Part shown: positions 35,530 to 44,900 of the stretch, in pieces
Layout of the letters: every line of letters starts with the position of its first letter
Numbering within the stretch: position 1 is the stretch's first letter
Made by a program: the position numbers and the translations under genes
Notes under the pieces: generated by a model
What the model saw: the letters and a program-made list of their open reading frames with translations, nothing else
Told to the model about the DNA's origin: nothing
Databases searched by the model: none
Origin: Paenibacillus sp. JQZ6Y-1
GTDB lineage: Bacteria; Bacillota; Bacilli; Paenibacillales; Paenibacillaceae
DNA length: 64,000 nt
Direction: 5' to 3'
Assembly: GCF_040719145.1 (NCBI RefSeq)
Contig: NZ_JBFDUZ010000002.1
Span: 434,001-498,000 of the forward strand

Positions 35530-36354
35530 CGTAAAATACCTCCTGAGATTTTGAATTTGAAGCGGAAGTTCCACTCCATATGTAGATAAACATCTTACCC
35601 TATATATTAAACCGTATATTTTGGACTAAATCAACATTTATGTTTAGAAAGTCCCCTGCATCGCCCTGACATCGCAAAAATATTTTTTCGCTGTTCATGG
35701 ATATTTATTCAAAAATTGACCGCTGGAAGAAGGATCGTATGTTCGTTTTGTTAGCGCAATGTAAATACGGGGAAATAACCACTCTTTCCCTTATGGAATG
35801 GGTAAATCAGGAAGCTGCTTTCTACACTCTTTTCTTTTGTAGAGCGCTTTCATAAAAAGATCATGTAATTTTATGGTAAAAGAAAACCTGACGTCATTAT
35901 GATAAAAAGTATAGTTACAGCCTAAAACTAATGATATAATCGTTTTTGTCGCTCCTATGTTTTCGCATTAAGATATCATTTTTCGGGGGAATATTTATAA
36001 TTGGAGCTTTATAAACATAAATCAAAGCCCAATGTTGCCTAAAAGTATCCCGATCTATGGATATTTGGAATCATTTTTGGCGAAAAACGGAGTTATGAAG
36101 CGCTTTCACGAGAAAAATGATGTAATTGTCAGAAAGTTATGGTTTAATTAACACTGAGATTATATTGTGCAATAATATGAGGTTTTTTGCCGAAATTTGG
36201 GTACAATATAACAGGGGATTTTACACAAACCGAGATGTAGGGCTTATGGCTGGTATATGCAGATGTCCTTCTTTTTTGTGCTTCCCATATGTAGTGTTAA
36301 GGGGTATGTTTGCAAACGTTGCTTGATTAAGCTGATAAAGAGGGAGTTTGGATG
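35530..36354. promoter_or_regulatory. Long AT-rich intergenic region with a duplicated, cre-like element
   Basis: About 820 bases between sodA and a GNAT gene without a credible gene. Two similar units occur: AGCGCTTTCA (35843-35852) then ATGTAATT (35863) and TTATGGT (35871), repeated at 36099-36108, 36120 and 36137. AGCGCTTTCA resembles half of a CcpA cre site. Each unit is followed by an ATATAAT- or ATAATAT-like stretch and a TTTTTGxCG run. It may be a pair of regulated promoters or a duplicated segment. Confidence 0.4.
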
Positions 36355-36783
36355 ATGAATATTCGTTCCTTTAAGCTGAGTGATTTGAACCTTGTCCAGG
36401 AGCTGCTCCAGGTAGCTCTGTCCGAAGAGTGTTACGAACACACAATGGGACCTTTTGCTAGACAATTGTCCTGGGATTCCGAACTGATTATTGTTGCGGA
36501 GCAGGGAGAAGAGATTATTGGCTTGTTAATTGGTACGATTGACCGCAACTTCGGTTGCTACTACCGTATTGCCGTTCATCCTGATGTGAGAGGCAGAGGG
36601 ATTGGTACTGCATTGATCACGTCGATGGAGAAACGCTTCCAGCAGCGTAACGTTAGCGGCATCATGGTTGCCGGCGACGAGCACAATGAAGTGGTTATGC
36701 CACTGTATGCTGCACTTGGATATGACGAAAGCAAAGTGCTGCGCACATTTGAAAAGTTAAGCATTGTTGCGGCAAACGCCTAA
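36355..36783 (+). CDS. GNAT-family N-acetyltransferase
   Basis: 142 residues, one GNAT domain. Acetyl-CoA motif A is RIAVHPDVRGRGIGTALITSM; the next strand GIMVAGDEHNEVVMPLYAALGY is also typical. The domain starts right after MNIRSFKLSDL. The closest recognised pattern is the RimI/PhnO-like group; the acceptor (protein, antibiotic or metabolite) cannot be predicted. GAGGGAG stands upstream of a double ATG; the second is chosen. Its promoter region is the long duplicated intergenic block. Confidence 0.85.
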   Translation: MNIRSFKLSDLNLVQELLQVALSEECYEHTMGPFARQLSWDSELIIVAEQGEEIIGLLIGTIDRNFGCYYRIAVHPDVRGRGIGTALITSMEKRFQQRNVSGIMVAGDEHNEVVMPLYAALGYDESKVLRTFEKLSIVAANA

Positions 36784-36836
36784 TTTTCTAATGGTACACT
36801 AGAGATAACAGAACAGAAATCATACTTGAATATACA

Positions 36837-37037
36837 CGCTTGCACGAGCGGCCCGCTATCCTGTTAGGGATAACGGTGCTGCCGGACATTGCGGTGCGGA
36901 CAATCATTGGGATAGATGACGGTTCGAACACCTCGCGATGATCTGGTCACCACGCTTTAGCTGCGTATGCTTTGTTAATGTAACACATTTTGTTTTCCGA
37001 CAAGGATCGGATAAACGGATGTGTTTTTCTATTTTTT
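36837..37037 (+). ncRNA. Candidate structured RNA with its own terminator, upstream of queG
   Basis: A GC-rich island of about 140 bases (36837-36980) stands out in AT-rich DNA. It contains CGCT-TGCACG-AGCG and TATCC / GGATA hairpins and an ATCAT / ATGAT pairing. It ends in a strong terminator: ACACAT (36983-36988) with ATGTGT (37019-37024), an inner TCCGA / TCGGA helix, then TTTTCTATTTTTT. A TATAAT at 37062-37067 could start queG transcription afterwards. It matches no riboswitch or SRP/6S/RNase P RNA I can recall. Confidence 0.45.
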
Positions 37038-37104
37038 AGACGTTTTTCCAATGGGATGGAGTATAATGGAAGAGAAGTTTTGTGATGAATTACAGGAGGA
37101 CTGT

Positions 37105-37224
37105 GTGTCTTTGATCATATATATACAACAAGAATGGCAGCACAAGATACAGGTTTGCGGCTTACCGCAACGGGAACAGGCAAACCGGCAATACGGAGAT
37201 GGGGAAAGGAGGGCCGCTTCATGA
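37105..37224 (+). CDS. Possible 39-residue ORF translationally coupled to queG
   Basis: A GTG start lies 4 bases after AGGAGGA, and the stop overlaps the queG ATG (ATGA). The peptide begins MSLIIYIQQEWQHKIQV and is polar and Gln/Arg-rich later. It may be a leader peptide, or the decayed N-terminus of an amidase-like gene, since EWQHKIQ...QREQA vaguely resembles that family. Uncertain. Confidence 0.4.
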   Translation: MSLIIYIQQEWQHKIQVCGLPQREQANRQYGDGERRAAS

Positions 37225-38450
37225 CACAGCAAACCCTTGCCGGAGAGACCGGCGCGGAATCAAACCGCTGGGAGCGGCTGAAGCAGGAAATCAAGGACGC
37301 GGGACCGGCACTCGGTATCGACGATATCGGCTTTACGACCGCCGATCCTTTTTTATATTTGCGTGAAGTATTGGAAGAGAATCGTCGGAAAGGCTATGAA
37401 TCTGGGTTTGAAGAACCGGATCTGGACAAGCGAATTGATCCGTCGCTGACATTGGGCGGGGCGCGTTCTATTATTGCGATTGCGGTGACGTATCATTCCA
37501 AAATGGAAAATCCGCCAAAGTCTGTGCCTGGTGAATATCGCGGCATTATGGCGCGGTCAGCGTGGGGGCTGGATTATCATACTGTGCTGCGCAATCGGAT
37601 GCAGCGGTTGGAGGATTTTATCCGTAAACGTGTGCCAGAGGCGCGCATTGAGAGTATGGTCGATACGGGCGCATTGTCTGACCGCGCAGTTGCGCATCGA
37701 GCGGGAATTGGCTTTTATGGGCATAACTGTGCGATCATCTCGCCGAAGCTAGGCTCGTGGATTTTCCTCGGAGATATGATTACGGATATTCCATTTGCCC
37801 CAGATACGCCGGTAACGGAGGATTGTGGAACCTGTACAAAATGTATTGATGCGTGTCCGACCGGTGCACTTGTGAATCCGGGTCAGCTGAATTCGCAAAT
37901 TTGCGTTTCCTTTCTGACTCAGACCAAGGGCATGTTGTCCGATGAGCATATGCGCAAGATCGGCAACCGCTTATATGGCTGCGATACTTGCCAGATCGTT
38001 TGTCCGAAAAACAAAGGCAAAAGCTGGAGCCATCAGGAAGAGCTGCGCCCTGATCCAGAAAAGGCGAAGCCACTGCTGCTGCCTATTCTGGAGCTGAGCA
38101 ACAAGCAGTTTAAGCAGGAATTTGGCGATACCTCGTCGGCATGGCGCGGGAAAAATCCGATTCAGCGCAACGCGATCATCGCGCTTGGTAATTTTAAAGA
38201 TAAAAGCGCGGTACCCAAGTTGGCGGATATGCTAATCAAGGATGTGCGTCCCGTTATTCGCGGTACGATTGCATGGGCACTGAGCCGAATTGGTGGCGAG
38301 GAAGCATTGGCTGCCGTACAAAAAGGGCTGGAACGTGAGCAGGAGCATGAAGTGATTGAGCGGCTGCTGACTGCGCAGCATATATTGGAGGAGGCACTGG
38401 CGGATGAACAGCAAGCAGGAGAGCAGACAGGGTCTGCACAGCAAGTCTGA
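37221..38450 (+). CDS. queG: Epoxyqueuosine reductase
   Basis: 409 residues. It has the QueG N-terminal cobalamin-binding part, with MVDTGALSDRAVAHRAG (Asp149) and WGLDYHTVL. A double [4Fe-4S] ferredoxin domain follows: CGTCTKCIDACPTGAL (Cys202, 205, 208, 212) and Cys228 with CDTCQIVCP (Cys254, 257, 261). The C-terminus adds HEAT-like repeats (QRNAIIALGNFKDKSAVPKL), as in B. subtilis QueG. It catalyses the last step of tRNA queuosine synthesis, reducing epoxyqueuosine with B12. AAAGGAGG precedes ATG 37221, whose ATGA overlaps the small ORF upstream. The 3' end overlaps ogt by 47 bases. Confidence 0.95.
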   Translation: MTQQTLAGETGAESNRWERLKQEIKDAGPALGIDDIGFTTADPFLYLREVLEENRRKGYESGFEEPDLDKRIDPSLTLGGARSIIAIAVTYHSKMENPPKSVPGEYRGIMARSAWGLDYHTVLRNRMQRLEDFIRKRVPEARIESMVDTGALSDRAVAHRAGIGFYGHNCAIISPKLGSWIFLGDMITDIPFAPDTPVTEDCGTCTKCIDACPTGALVNPGQLNSQICVSFLTQTKGMLSDEHMRKIGNRLYGCDTCQIVCPKNKGKSWSHQEELRPDPEKAKPLLLPILELSNKQFKQEFGDTSSAWRGKNPIQRNAIIALGNFKDKSAVPKLADMLIKDVRPVIRGTIAWALSRIGGEEALAAVQKGLEREQEHEVIERLLTAQHILEEALADEQQAGEQTGSAQQV

Positions 38451-38994
38451 TCAGACGGTACATCATCTATTTTACGATGAATTGGATACCCCACTTGGTA
38501 CGCTGACACTGGTTCATTCCGGTACTGGATTATGCCATATCAAATTCCGTTCCTATGAGCAGGCTGCCGAACGATTAGCAGTCTGGTGTCAGCGTTGGTA
38601 CGGCAAGCATGTGTTAACGCATTCGCCAGACCAATTGGCGGAAGTGACAGCGCAGCTCAAACAATATTTTGCTGGGGAGCGTCGGGAATTTGATCTGCCG
38701 CTGGATATGCGAGGGACAGACTTTCAACTGCGTGTCTGGGAAGCACTATGTAATGTGCCGTATGGACAGGCAGTGTCGTATAAACATATTGCGACGGAGA
38801 TTGGTATTCCGTCTGCTGTACGCGCGGTAGGCGGTGCGAACAACCGCAATCCCGTTTCTATTATTGTGCCGTGTCATCGAGTGATCGGCATGAATGGCAA
38901 GCTGGTTGGTTATGGCGGTGGTCTGAACAATAAGGAATGGCTGCTTGGACTGGAAGGGTATAGTTCGTTGCACAATGAGCCTGTATTGTTTTGA
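38404..38994 (+). CDS. ogt: Methylated-DNA-[protein]-cysteine S-methyltransferase
   Basis: 196 residues. The active-site segment is IIVPCHRVIG with Cys157; the helix-turn-helix arginine region is IPSAVRAVGGANNRNP and the N-terminal ribonuclease-like domain has TPLGTLTLVHSGTGLCHI. It transfers the methyl group from O6-methylguanine to Cys157, a suicide DNA repair reaction in the cytoplasm. The start lies inside queG, with AGGAGG upstream, so the two genes are co-transcribed. Confidence 0.93.
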   Translation: MNSKQESRQGLHSKSDQTVHHLFYDELDTPLGTLTLVHSGTGLCHIKFRSYEQAAERLAVWCQRWYGKHVLTHSPDQLAEVTAQLKQYFAGERREFDLPLDMRGTDFQLRVWEALCNVPYGQAVSYKHIATEIGIPSAVRAVGGANNRNPVSIIVPCHRVIGMNGKLVGYGGGLNNKEWLLGLEGYSSLHNEPVLF

Positions 38995-39168
38995 CAAGTA
39001 AGATAGATCGTATGTTAAACAAGAGATTCTGTTCAGGGCAGGGAATTGGGCAGGCTGTCTCATGATCGTAACACACCCTAGAATGTTCATATCAACGACG
39101 CAGCGAATCATGTATCGCAGCGGTAATCGTCATTCCGATTCCGGTTCTGTACCAAGGAGGATGTTGAA

Positions 39169-40203
39169 GTGAGATATGTAAGTATAGAAAATGTGGAAAC
39201 CGGGCAGTATCTGGCAAAATCCGTCTATTCGGGCAACGGCACCATTTTGTTGTCTGCCGGTGTCCAGCTTACTGTCTTTATGATCAACACACTCAACCGG
39301 ATCGGCGTCACGATGCTGTATATTCGGGACGAGAATTATGCTGATGTGGAGCCGGAAGAGATTCTGAGTGAGCAGACGAAGCAGCAGATGATTCGTGAGA
39401 TGAGCGATACGTTTGAAGCGTTACGTTCTGGTAAGGAGTGGCATCCGATGCGGATTGCGCTTAGTGTGGATGCGCTGCTGGAAGATGTAATCGGTGCGCG
39501 TGAAGTGCAGGTGCAATTGACAGAGATTCGCACCGCCGACAACGCCGCGTATGTGCATGCGATGAATGTTTGTTTGCTATCGGCGATTATCGGCATGAAT
39601 ATTGGGCTGAATCAGCAGCAGCTACGTGAGCTAGCAATCGGTGCGCTGCTGCATGACATTGGCAAGCTGGGCGGCTCCGATATGCTGGATAGCATTCCGG
39701 GCTCGCGCATGCACCATACGTGGCGAGGCTTTGAACTGTTGAAGTCCAAGCGCGAATTCAATCTGATGATCGCCCATATTGCCCTTCAGCATCATGAGCG
39801 AATAGACGGCAGCGGTCAGCCGCGTGGATTGCCGGAGGAAGAGATTCATCGGTACGGACGTATTGTGGCGATTGCCAATACGTATGACAATCTGATCACT
39901 GCCAAGGAGCAGCAGGGCAAAGGCTTAATGCCGCATGAAGCTTGCGAGGAAATGATGGCATTATCCGAAACAGGACTCGACCGCCAGCTGCTAATCGAAT
40001 TTAACCGAATCATCTCGGTCTATCCAAATGGTACTGGTGTGCGATTGTCCACGCGCGAAGCAGGTGTTGTCGTGCGTCAGCATCGCGGATTGCCCGGACG
40101 ACCAGTCGTGCGGATCGTCAATGGCAGCGGTGATGCCTTAGAAATTAAGGAAATTGATCTAGCAAGCGCCACGACCGTATTTGTCGAGGCAGTCATGAAT
40201 TAA
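39169..40203 (+). CDS. HD-GYP domain protein, probable cyclic-di-GMP phosphodiesterase
   Basis: 344 residues. An N-terminal region (1-100) with the DUF3391-like ETGQYLAKSVY...ILLSAGVQLT opening precedes the HD-GYP core. Metal ligands are His130, His162-Asp163 (LLHDIGK), His183 and His208-His209-Glu210. The motif reads HHERIDGSGQP, so GYP is replaced by GQP. The family degrades c-di-GMP, controlling motility and biofilm. No receiver domain is fused. The start is GTG after AAGGAGG. Genes on both sides have other roles. Confidence 0.88.
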   Translation: MRYVSIENVETGQYLAKSVYSGNGTILLSAGVQLTVFMINTLNRIGVTMLYIRDENYADVEPEEILSEQTKQQMIREMSDTFEALRSGKEWHPMRIALSVDALLEDVIGAREVQVQLTEIRTADNAAYVHAMNVCLLSAIIGMNIGLNQQQLRELAIGALLHDIGKLGGSDMLDSIPGSRMHHTWRGFELLKSKREFNLMIAHIALQHHERIDGSGQPRGLPEEEIHRYGRIVAIANTYDNLITAKEQQGKGLMPHEACEEMMALSETGLDRQLLIEFNRIISVYPNGTGVRLSTREAGVVVRQHRGLPGRPVVRIVNGSGDALEIKEIDLASATTVFVEAVMN

Positions 40204-40349
40204 AATAACCAATACAACCGTTCCGAAAAAGTTTGCCTGTCCCTACCTGAAAATGGTATGATAATTGCTGTTCATGCCTGGAACGGCAGGGAAAGTGAAG
40301 GCGCTTTTCCGCGAACGAACGACAATGAATATACAGGGGTGGCTTTATG

Positions 40350-40628
40350 ATGTGGTGGAACTGGGTCATACCGATTGTGACTCTGATTGTAGGTCTTGTC
40401 GGGGGATTCTTTATCGGTGCGTACTACTTGCGCAAACAGCTTGAGAAAATGCAGAGCGATCCGCAAATGCTGCAAAAAATGGCGAAGCAAATGGGCTACA
40501 ACCTGAATGCGAAGCAAATGCAGCAAGCACAGCAAATGATGAAAAACGGTGGCGGTCCACAACAAAAAGGTGGCAAACCACAAATGCCTCCAATGGGACG
40601 CGGCAATCAAGGCAAACGCAGAAGATAA
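40350..40628 (+). CDS. yneF: YneF-family (UPF0154) small membrane protein
   Basis: 92 residues. One N-terminal transmembrane helix (WVIPIVTLIVGLVGGFFIGAYY) carries the GGFF motif of the family, then a cytoplasmic helix with the conserved DPQMLQKMAKQMGYN and MQQAQQMMK. The C-terminus is extended by a Gly/Pro/Gln/Arg-rich tail not seen in the 70-residue B. subtilis protein. Function in Bacillales is not known. Two adjacent ATGs follow AGGGGTGG; the second is chosen. folE begins 54 bases later and is probably co-transcribed. Confidence 0.85.
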   Translation: MWWNWVIPIVTLIVGLVGGFFIGAYYLRKQLEKMQSDPQMLQKMAKQMGYNLNAKQMQQAQQMMKNGGGPQQKGGKPQMPPMGRGNQGKRRR

Positions 40629-40681
40629 TCAACATGACAGGCGTCAGTACATGAAGGCCTTGAGTGTGGAGGGAGGTCAGC

Positions 40682-41278
40682 ATGGCTGGCATTAAGGACT
40701 ATACCAATCTGAAGGTCGGTGAACACCGCGACCAGATTGAATACCATATCAAAGAAATCCTGAACCTGATCGGTGAGGATACAGAACGTGAAGGGCTGCT
40801 GGAAACGCCTGCGCGGGTAACACGCATGTACGAGGAGATTTTTGCTGGATACAGCGTCGATCCGCGCGAGGCGCTCGGCGTTACGTTTGACGAGAATCAT
40901 CAGGAGATGGTTATCGTAAAGGATATCGTGTATTACAGCCAGTGCGAACACCATATGGCACCTTTCTTTGGCAAGGTTCATATCGGCTACGTACCAAGCG
41001 GCAAAATCGCTGGTCTGAGCAAATTCGCTCGTCTTGTCGAGGCGGTCAGCCGCCGTCTGCAAGTACAGGAGCGCATCACTACACAGATCGCCGATATTCT
41101 GGATGAAGTGCTGCACCCAACCGGTGTCATGGTCGTCGTGGAAGGTGAGCATCTGTGCATGTGCGCACGCGGCGTCAAAAAGCCGGGTAGCAAAACGATC
41201 ACATCTGCTGTCCGTGGTGGCTTCCGTCATGATGCTCCACTGCGTGCAGAGTTTATGTCTTTGATTCGGAATCATTAA
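40682..41278 (+). CDS. folE: GTP cyclohydrolase I
   Basis: 198 residues. The zinc site is Cys88 and His91 (QCEHHMAPFFGKVHIGY) with Cys159 (GEHLCMCARGV), and GREGLLETPARV-type residues open the domain (REGLLETPARVTRMY). The enzyme converts GTP to dihydroneopterin triphosphate, first step of folate and, in bacteria with queuosine, of preQ0 synthesis. queG lies 3 kb upstream, a suggestive but weak link. GGGAGG precedes the ATG. A terminator follows. Confidence 0.95.
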   Translation: MAGIKDYTNLKVGEHRDQIEYHIKEILNLIGEDTEREGLLETPARVTRMYEEIFAGYSVDPREALGVTFDENHQEMVIVKDIVYYSQCEHHMAPFFGKVHIGYVPSGKIAGLSKFARLVEAVSRRLQVQERITTQIADILDEVLHPTGVMVVVEGEHLCMCARGVKKPGSKTITSAVRGGFRHDAPLRAEFMSLIRNH

Positions 41279-41340
41279 TTCCAGACACAAATAAGCGATG
41301 CTTCAACAAGGTATCGCTTCATGATTTGGTGATATATTCC

Positions 41341-41381
41341 AAAAACAGGCGATTGTCGATAAGACGATCGCCTGTTTTTTT
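41341..41381 (+). terminator. Intrinsic terminator of the yneF-folE unit
   Basis: A stem of about 17 bp, AAAAACAGGCGATTGTC with GACGATCGCCTGTTTTT (one wobble pair), followed by TTT. Confidence 0.9.
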
Positions 41382-41947
41382 GTATGAAATGATAGATGAA
41401 TTGTATTCGCATTCTTCATAGTAAAGTCAATTTATACCTTCATTTATCTATTTCATCCTATCTATGCGATGAGCATTCTTATAGAGTACATATGTAGCGA
41501 TTATGTTTATTTTTGGTATTTTATTAAATTACTAAAATAGTTCACATATATATTACAATTTTTATTGTAAATATACGTATAGAAGTAGTAATATATTCCT
41601 GTAAAGAAACATGAAAAAGGAACTATATAAAAGTTTGTTTATTCGTTGTTTCTTGCTTGTATTACACCATTCATCTCCCTGTATGCTTCGTATTCGATAT
41701 GAATTCTCTTCTGAACGTATTCTCACTTCCTACCGCTACATCTCATACATACACACAAGCTTCTCTTCCAACAATATGATTATTATGCTTCTTCACCGCG
41801 TATCAGTTTTCCTTTCGATTCGGTAGTTGTTCCATCAAGGATTATTCTGCATGTCTGCTCGATATTATATAGTTTATAAGCTTATGTTTTATATAACCAT
41901 TTTTTGTATCAAAATAAAAAAATATGAAATCAAAAGGGGCAATAAGA
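41382..41947. other. Very AT-rich region before the SLH-protein gene
   Basis: About 570 bases with no credible gene. A perfect hairpin or operator-like repeat TTACAAT / ATTGTAA lies at 41553-41570. An open frame at 41611-41826 has no ribosome site and is rejected. It is likely the promoter region of the giant surface protein. Confidence 0.5.
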
Positions 41948-44900
41948 ATGGAAAAATGGTTGAAGGTATCTTTGATACGAGTACTCTGTGTGCTACTCGT
42001 TATTAGTCCATTCCCATGGGCGGCGCATACTTCGTATGCGGCCACTCTCAGTTATGCACAATTAGGTTCACATGATTTTGAGGCGGGATATACCTCTTAT
42101 CCAGATGATTATTTATATATGGGTGGTACTTCTGGTAATGCAAAAGTATCGCACAGTTTTGCAGTGTATAATGTGCCGAGTTCCTTTCCAGCAAGCGGGA
42201 ATAAAGCTGTGTTATCTCTAAAAGTAAATCAAATTCAAGACAATAACGACGGATACCCGCCGATTCTTCAAGTATGGCAATATACAAGCGCTACAACATT
42301 TAATGTGAATGACAATAACGCTTGGCCGGCATCGATGTCGGCATTACAGAATGATTCCAGATTTACATTGCTAGACACGAAAAATTCAGACGTAGTGAAA
42401 GCTGGAGCAACATTACAGTTTGATGTGGATTCTGCTGTAAAAGCAAATGCAGGAGGATCGGTTAAGTTTCTTATTACTGGACCAGCAAGTTCGGTTAGTT
42501 CGGGTAGTCAGAATATGATTATCGTTACAGATGCTCCTCAAATTATTGAAATCGCAGGTGGTGCGCCAGCAAGTGCTGCACAATCCACTGTATCTGCATC
42601 TCCAACTACGGTTACAGCCGACGGAACATCTAGCTCTACTATTACGGTAACCGTCAAAGACGCAAGCAGCAATGTTCTTAGCGGAAAGACCGTTACATTA
42701 GGAAAAGGAACAAGTAACTCCACCATCTCACCAGCTTCACAAACAACCAATGCCAGTGGTGTAGCTACATTTACAGTAACCAATACAAAAGCAGAGCAAG
42801 CAACATATACAGCATCTGTAGCGGCTGACAGTGTGACGATTAACCAAACGGCAATCGTAAATTTCCAGCCGGGAGCGATCAGCGCTTCTACATCGACGGT
42901 AACTACTTCCAAAGCGAACGTCGTTGCTGATAATTCCGATAGTGCTACGATCAGTGTGACACTGAAAGATGCGAATAATAATGCAATCAGCGGACAATCT
43001 GTAACACTCAGTCAAGGAAGCGGCAGTTCCACGATTACGGCAACTCAAGGTACAACAGATGCGACTGGTGTTGCCACCTTTGCTGTAAAAAGTACAAAAG
43101 CAGAGGGTGTTACCTATACAGCAATGGCGGGTGGTGTTACGGTAACAGCGACAGCAACCGTGACCTTCAATGCGGGAACGACCAATGCAGGGCTATCAAC
43201 AATAACTGCATCCAAAGCGAATGTTATAGCTAACAATACCGACAGTGCTACCATCACCGTTACGTTAAAAGATGGCAATAATAATGTGGTGAGTAATAAA
43301 GTGGTGACATTGTCACAGGGAAGTGGTAGCTCGACGATTACAGCCACTCAAGGTACAACCGATACCAGTGGTGTAGCTACGTTTACCGTAAAAAGCACCA
43401 AGGCAGAAAGTGTTACCTATACAGCATCCGTCGCATCAGACAATGTGACGATCACTCCAACGACAAGCGTGACGTTCCAGCCCGGAGCAGTTAGCGCTTC
43501 TCAATCTACTGTTGGTGTATCCAAAAATAGCGTATTTGCAGATGGAACAGATAGCAGCAGTGTGACCGTTACGCTGAAGGATAGCAATAGTAATCCGATC
43601 AGTGGCAAAAATGTAACGCTATCGCAAGGAAGTGGCAGCTCTACTATCAATCCATCTACCGCAGTGACTACGAATGCAAACGGACAGGCTGTATTTACTG
43701 TAACCAACACCAAGAAAGAGAGTGTGACCTATACAGCTACCGACACCGATGACAGCATTACCATTACGCAAACAGGCAACGTGACCTTTACTGCGGGCGC
43801 TGTAAATGCAGCAGCATCGTCTGTAGTTGCATCCAAATCGACTGCGACTGCGGATGGCATAGATAGTGCTACGATTACGGTAACGCTAAAAGATGGGAAT
43901 GGAAATGCGATCAATGACAGAGCGGTAACGCTAAGTCAGGGTAGCGGCAGTTCTACGATTACAGCAACGCAAGGTACAACGGATGCTAACGGTGTAGCCA
44001 CTTTTCAGGTGACAAGCACCAAGGCAGAACGTGTAACGTATACCGCCATAGCAGGGGGCGTCACGCTTACAGCAACAGCGGGTATAACGTTCCAGCCCGG
44101 AGCAGTGAGTGATTTTGCTTCTATCGTTCAAGTATCCAAATCCAATGTAGCGGCAGACGGAACCGATAGCAGTACCGTAACCGTAACGTTGATGGACGAG
44201 TACAACAATCCGATTGCCGGTAAAAGTGTAATCCTGTCGCAAGGAAGCGGCAGCTCAGCGATCTCACCATCTACCGGTGTAACGACCGATGCCAATGGGC
44301 AGTCTTCCTTTACCGTGACGAATATGAAAGCTGAGACGGTCACGTATACAGCGAAGGATACGACTGACAATGTAACACTTACTACAACGAAAACGGTAAC
44401 GTTCGATCCAGGCGCAGTAGACGGAGCGCTGTCGAATGTAGCGATATCGAAGACGACTGTAGCAGCAGACAATACCGACACTGCTACAATAACGGTTACG
44501 CTACGCGACAATCAGAATAACGCCATTAGTGGTAAAGCGGTCACATTGTCACAGGGAAGTGGCAGCTCGACGATTACAGCTATACAGGGAACCAGTGATG
44601 CAAATGGTGTAGCTACCTTTACGGTAAAGAGTACGAAGGCAGAAGGTGTAACGTATACCGCGATCGCAGGCAATGTTACGTTAACGCTACACCCGGTACC
44701 TGTTACCTTTACACCAGGCGCTGCGAGTGCAGCAACATCGCAGATCAGTGCATCCAAGGCTAGCGTTGCGGCGAATGGATCTGATTCCGTAACTATTACT
44801 GTAACCGTCAAAGACACGAATGGTAATGTGATTGCAGGTCATACTGTGAAGTTACAGCAAGGAAGTGGCAGCTCGCTCGTTACGCCTTCAGAGGCGACAA

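Noticed and set aside
36126-36326. 66-codon open frame before the GNAT gene
   Set aside because: No ribosome site, AT-rich composition and it spans the duplicated regulatory unit.
41611-41826. 71-codon open frame before the SLH gene
   Set aside because: No ribosome site and no family-like pattern; composition is that of intergenic DNA.
42538-44817. Several minus-strand open frames in the Ig-like repeats
   Set aside because: They recur with the repeat period and are Val/Leu/Ser-rich by-products of the coding strand.
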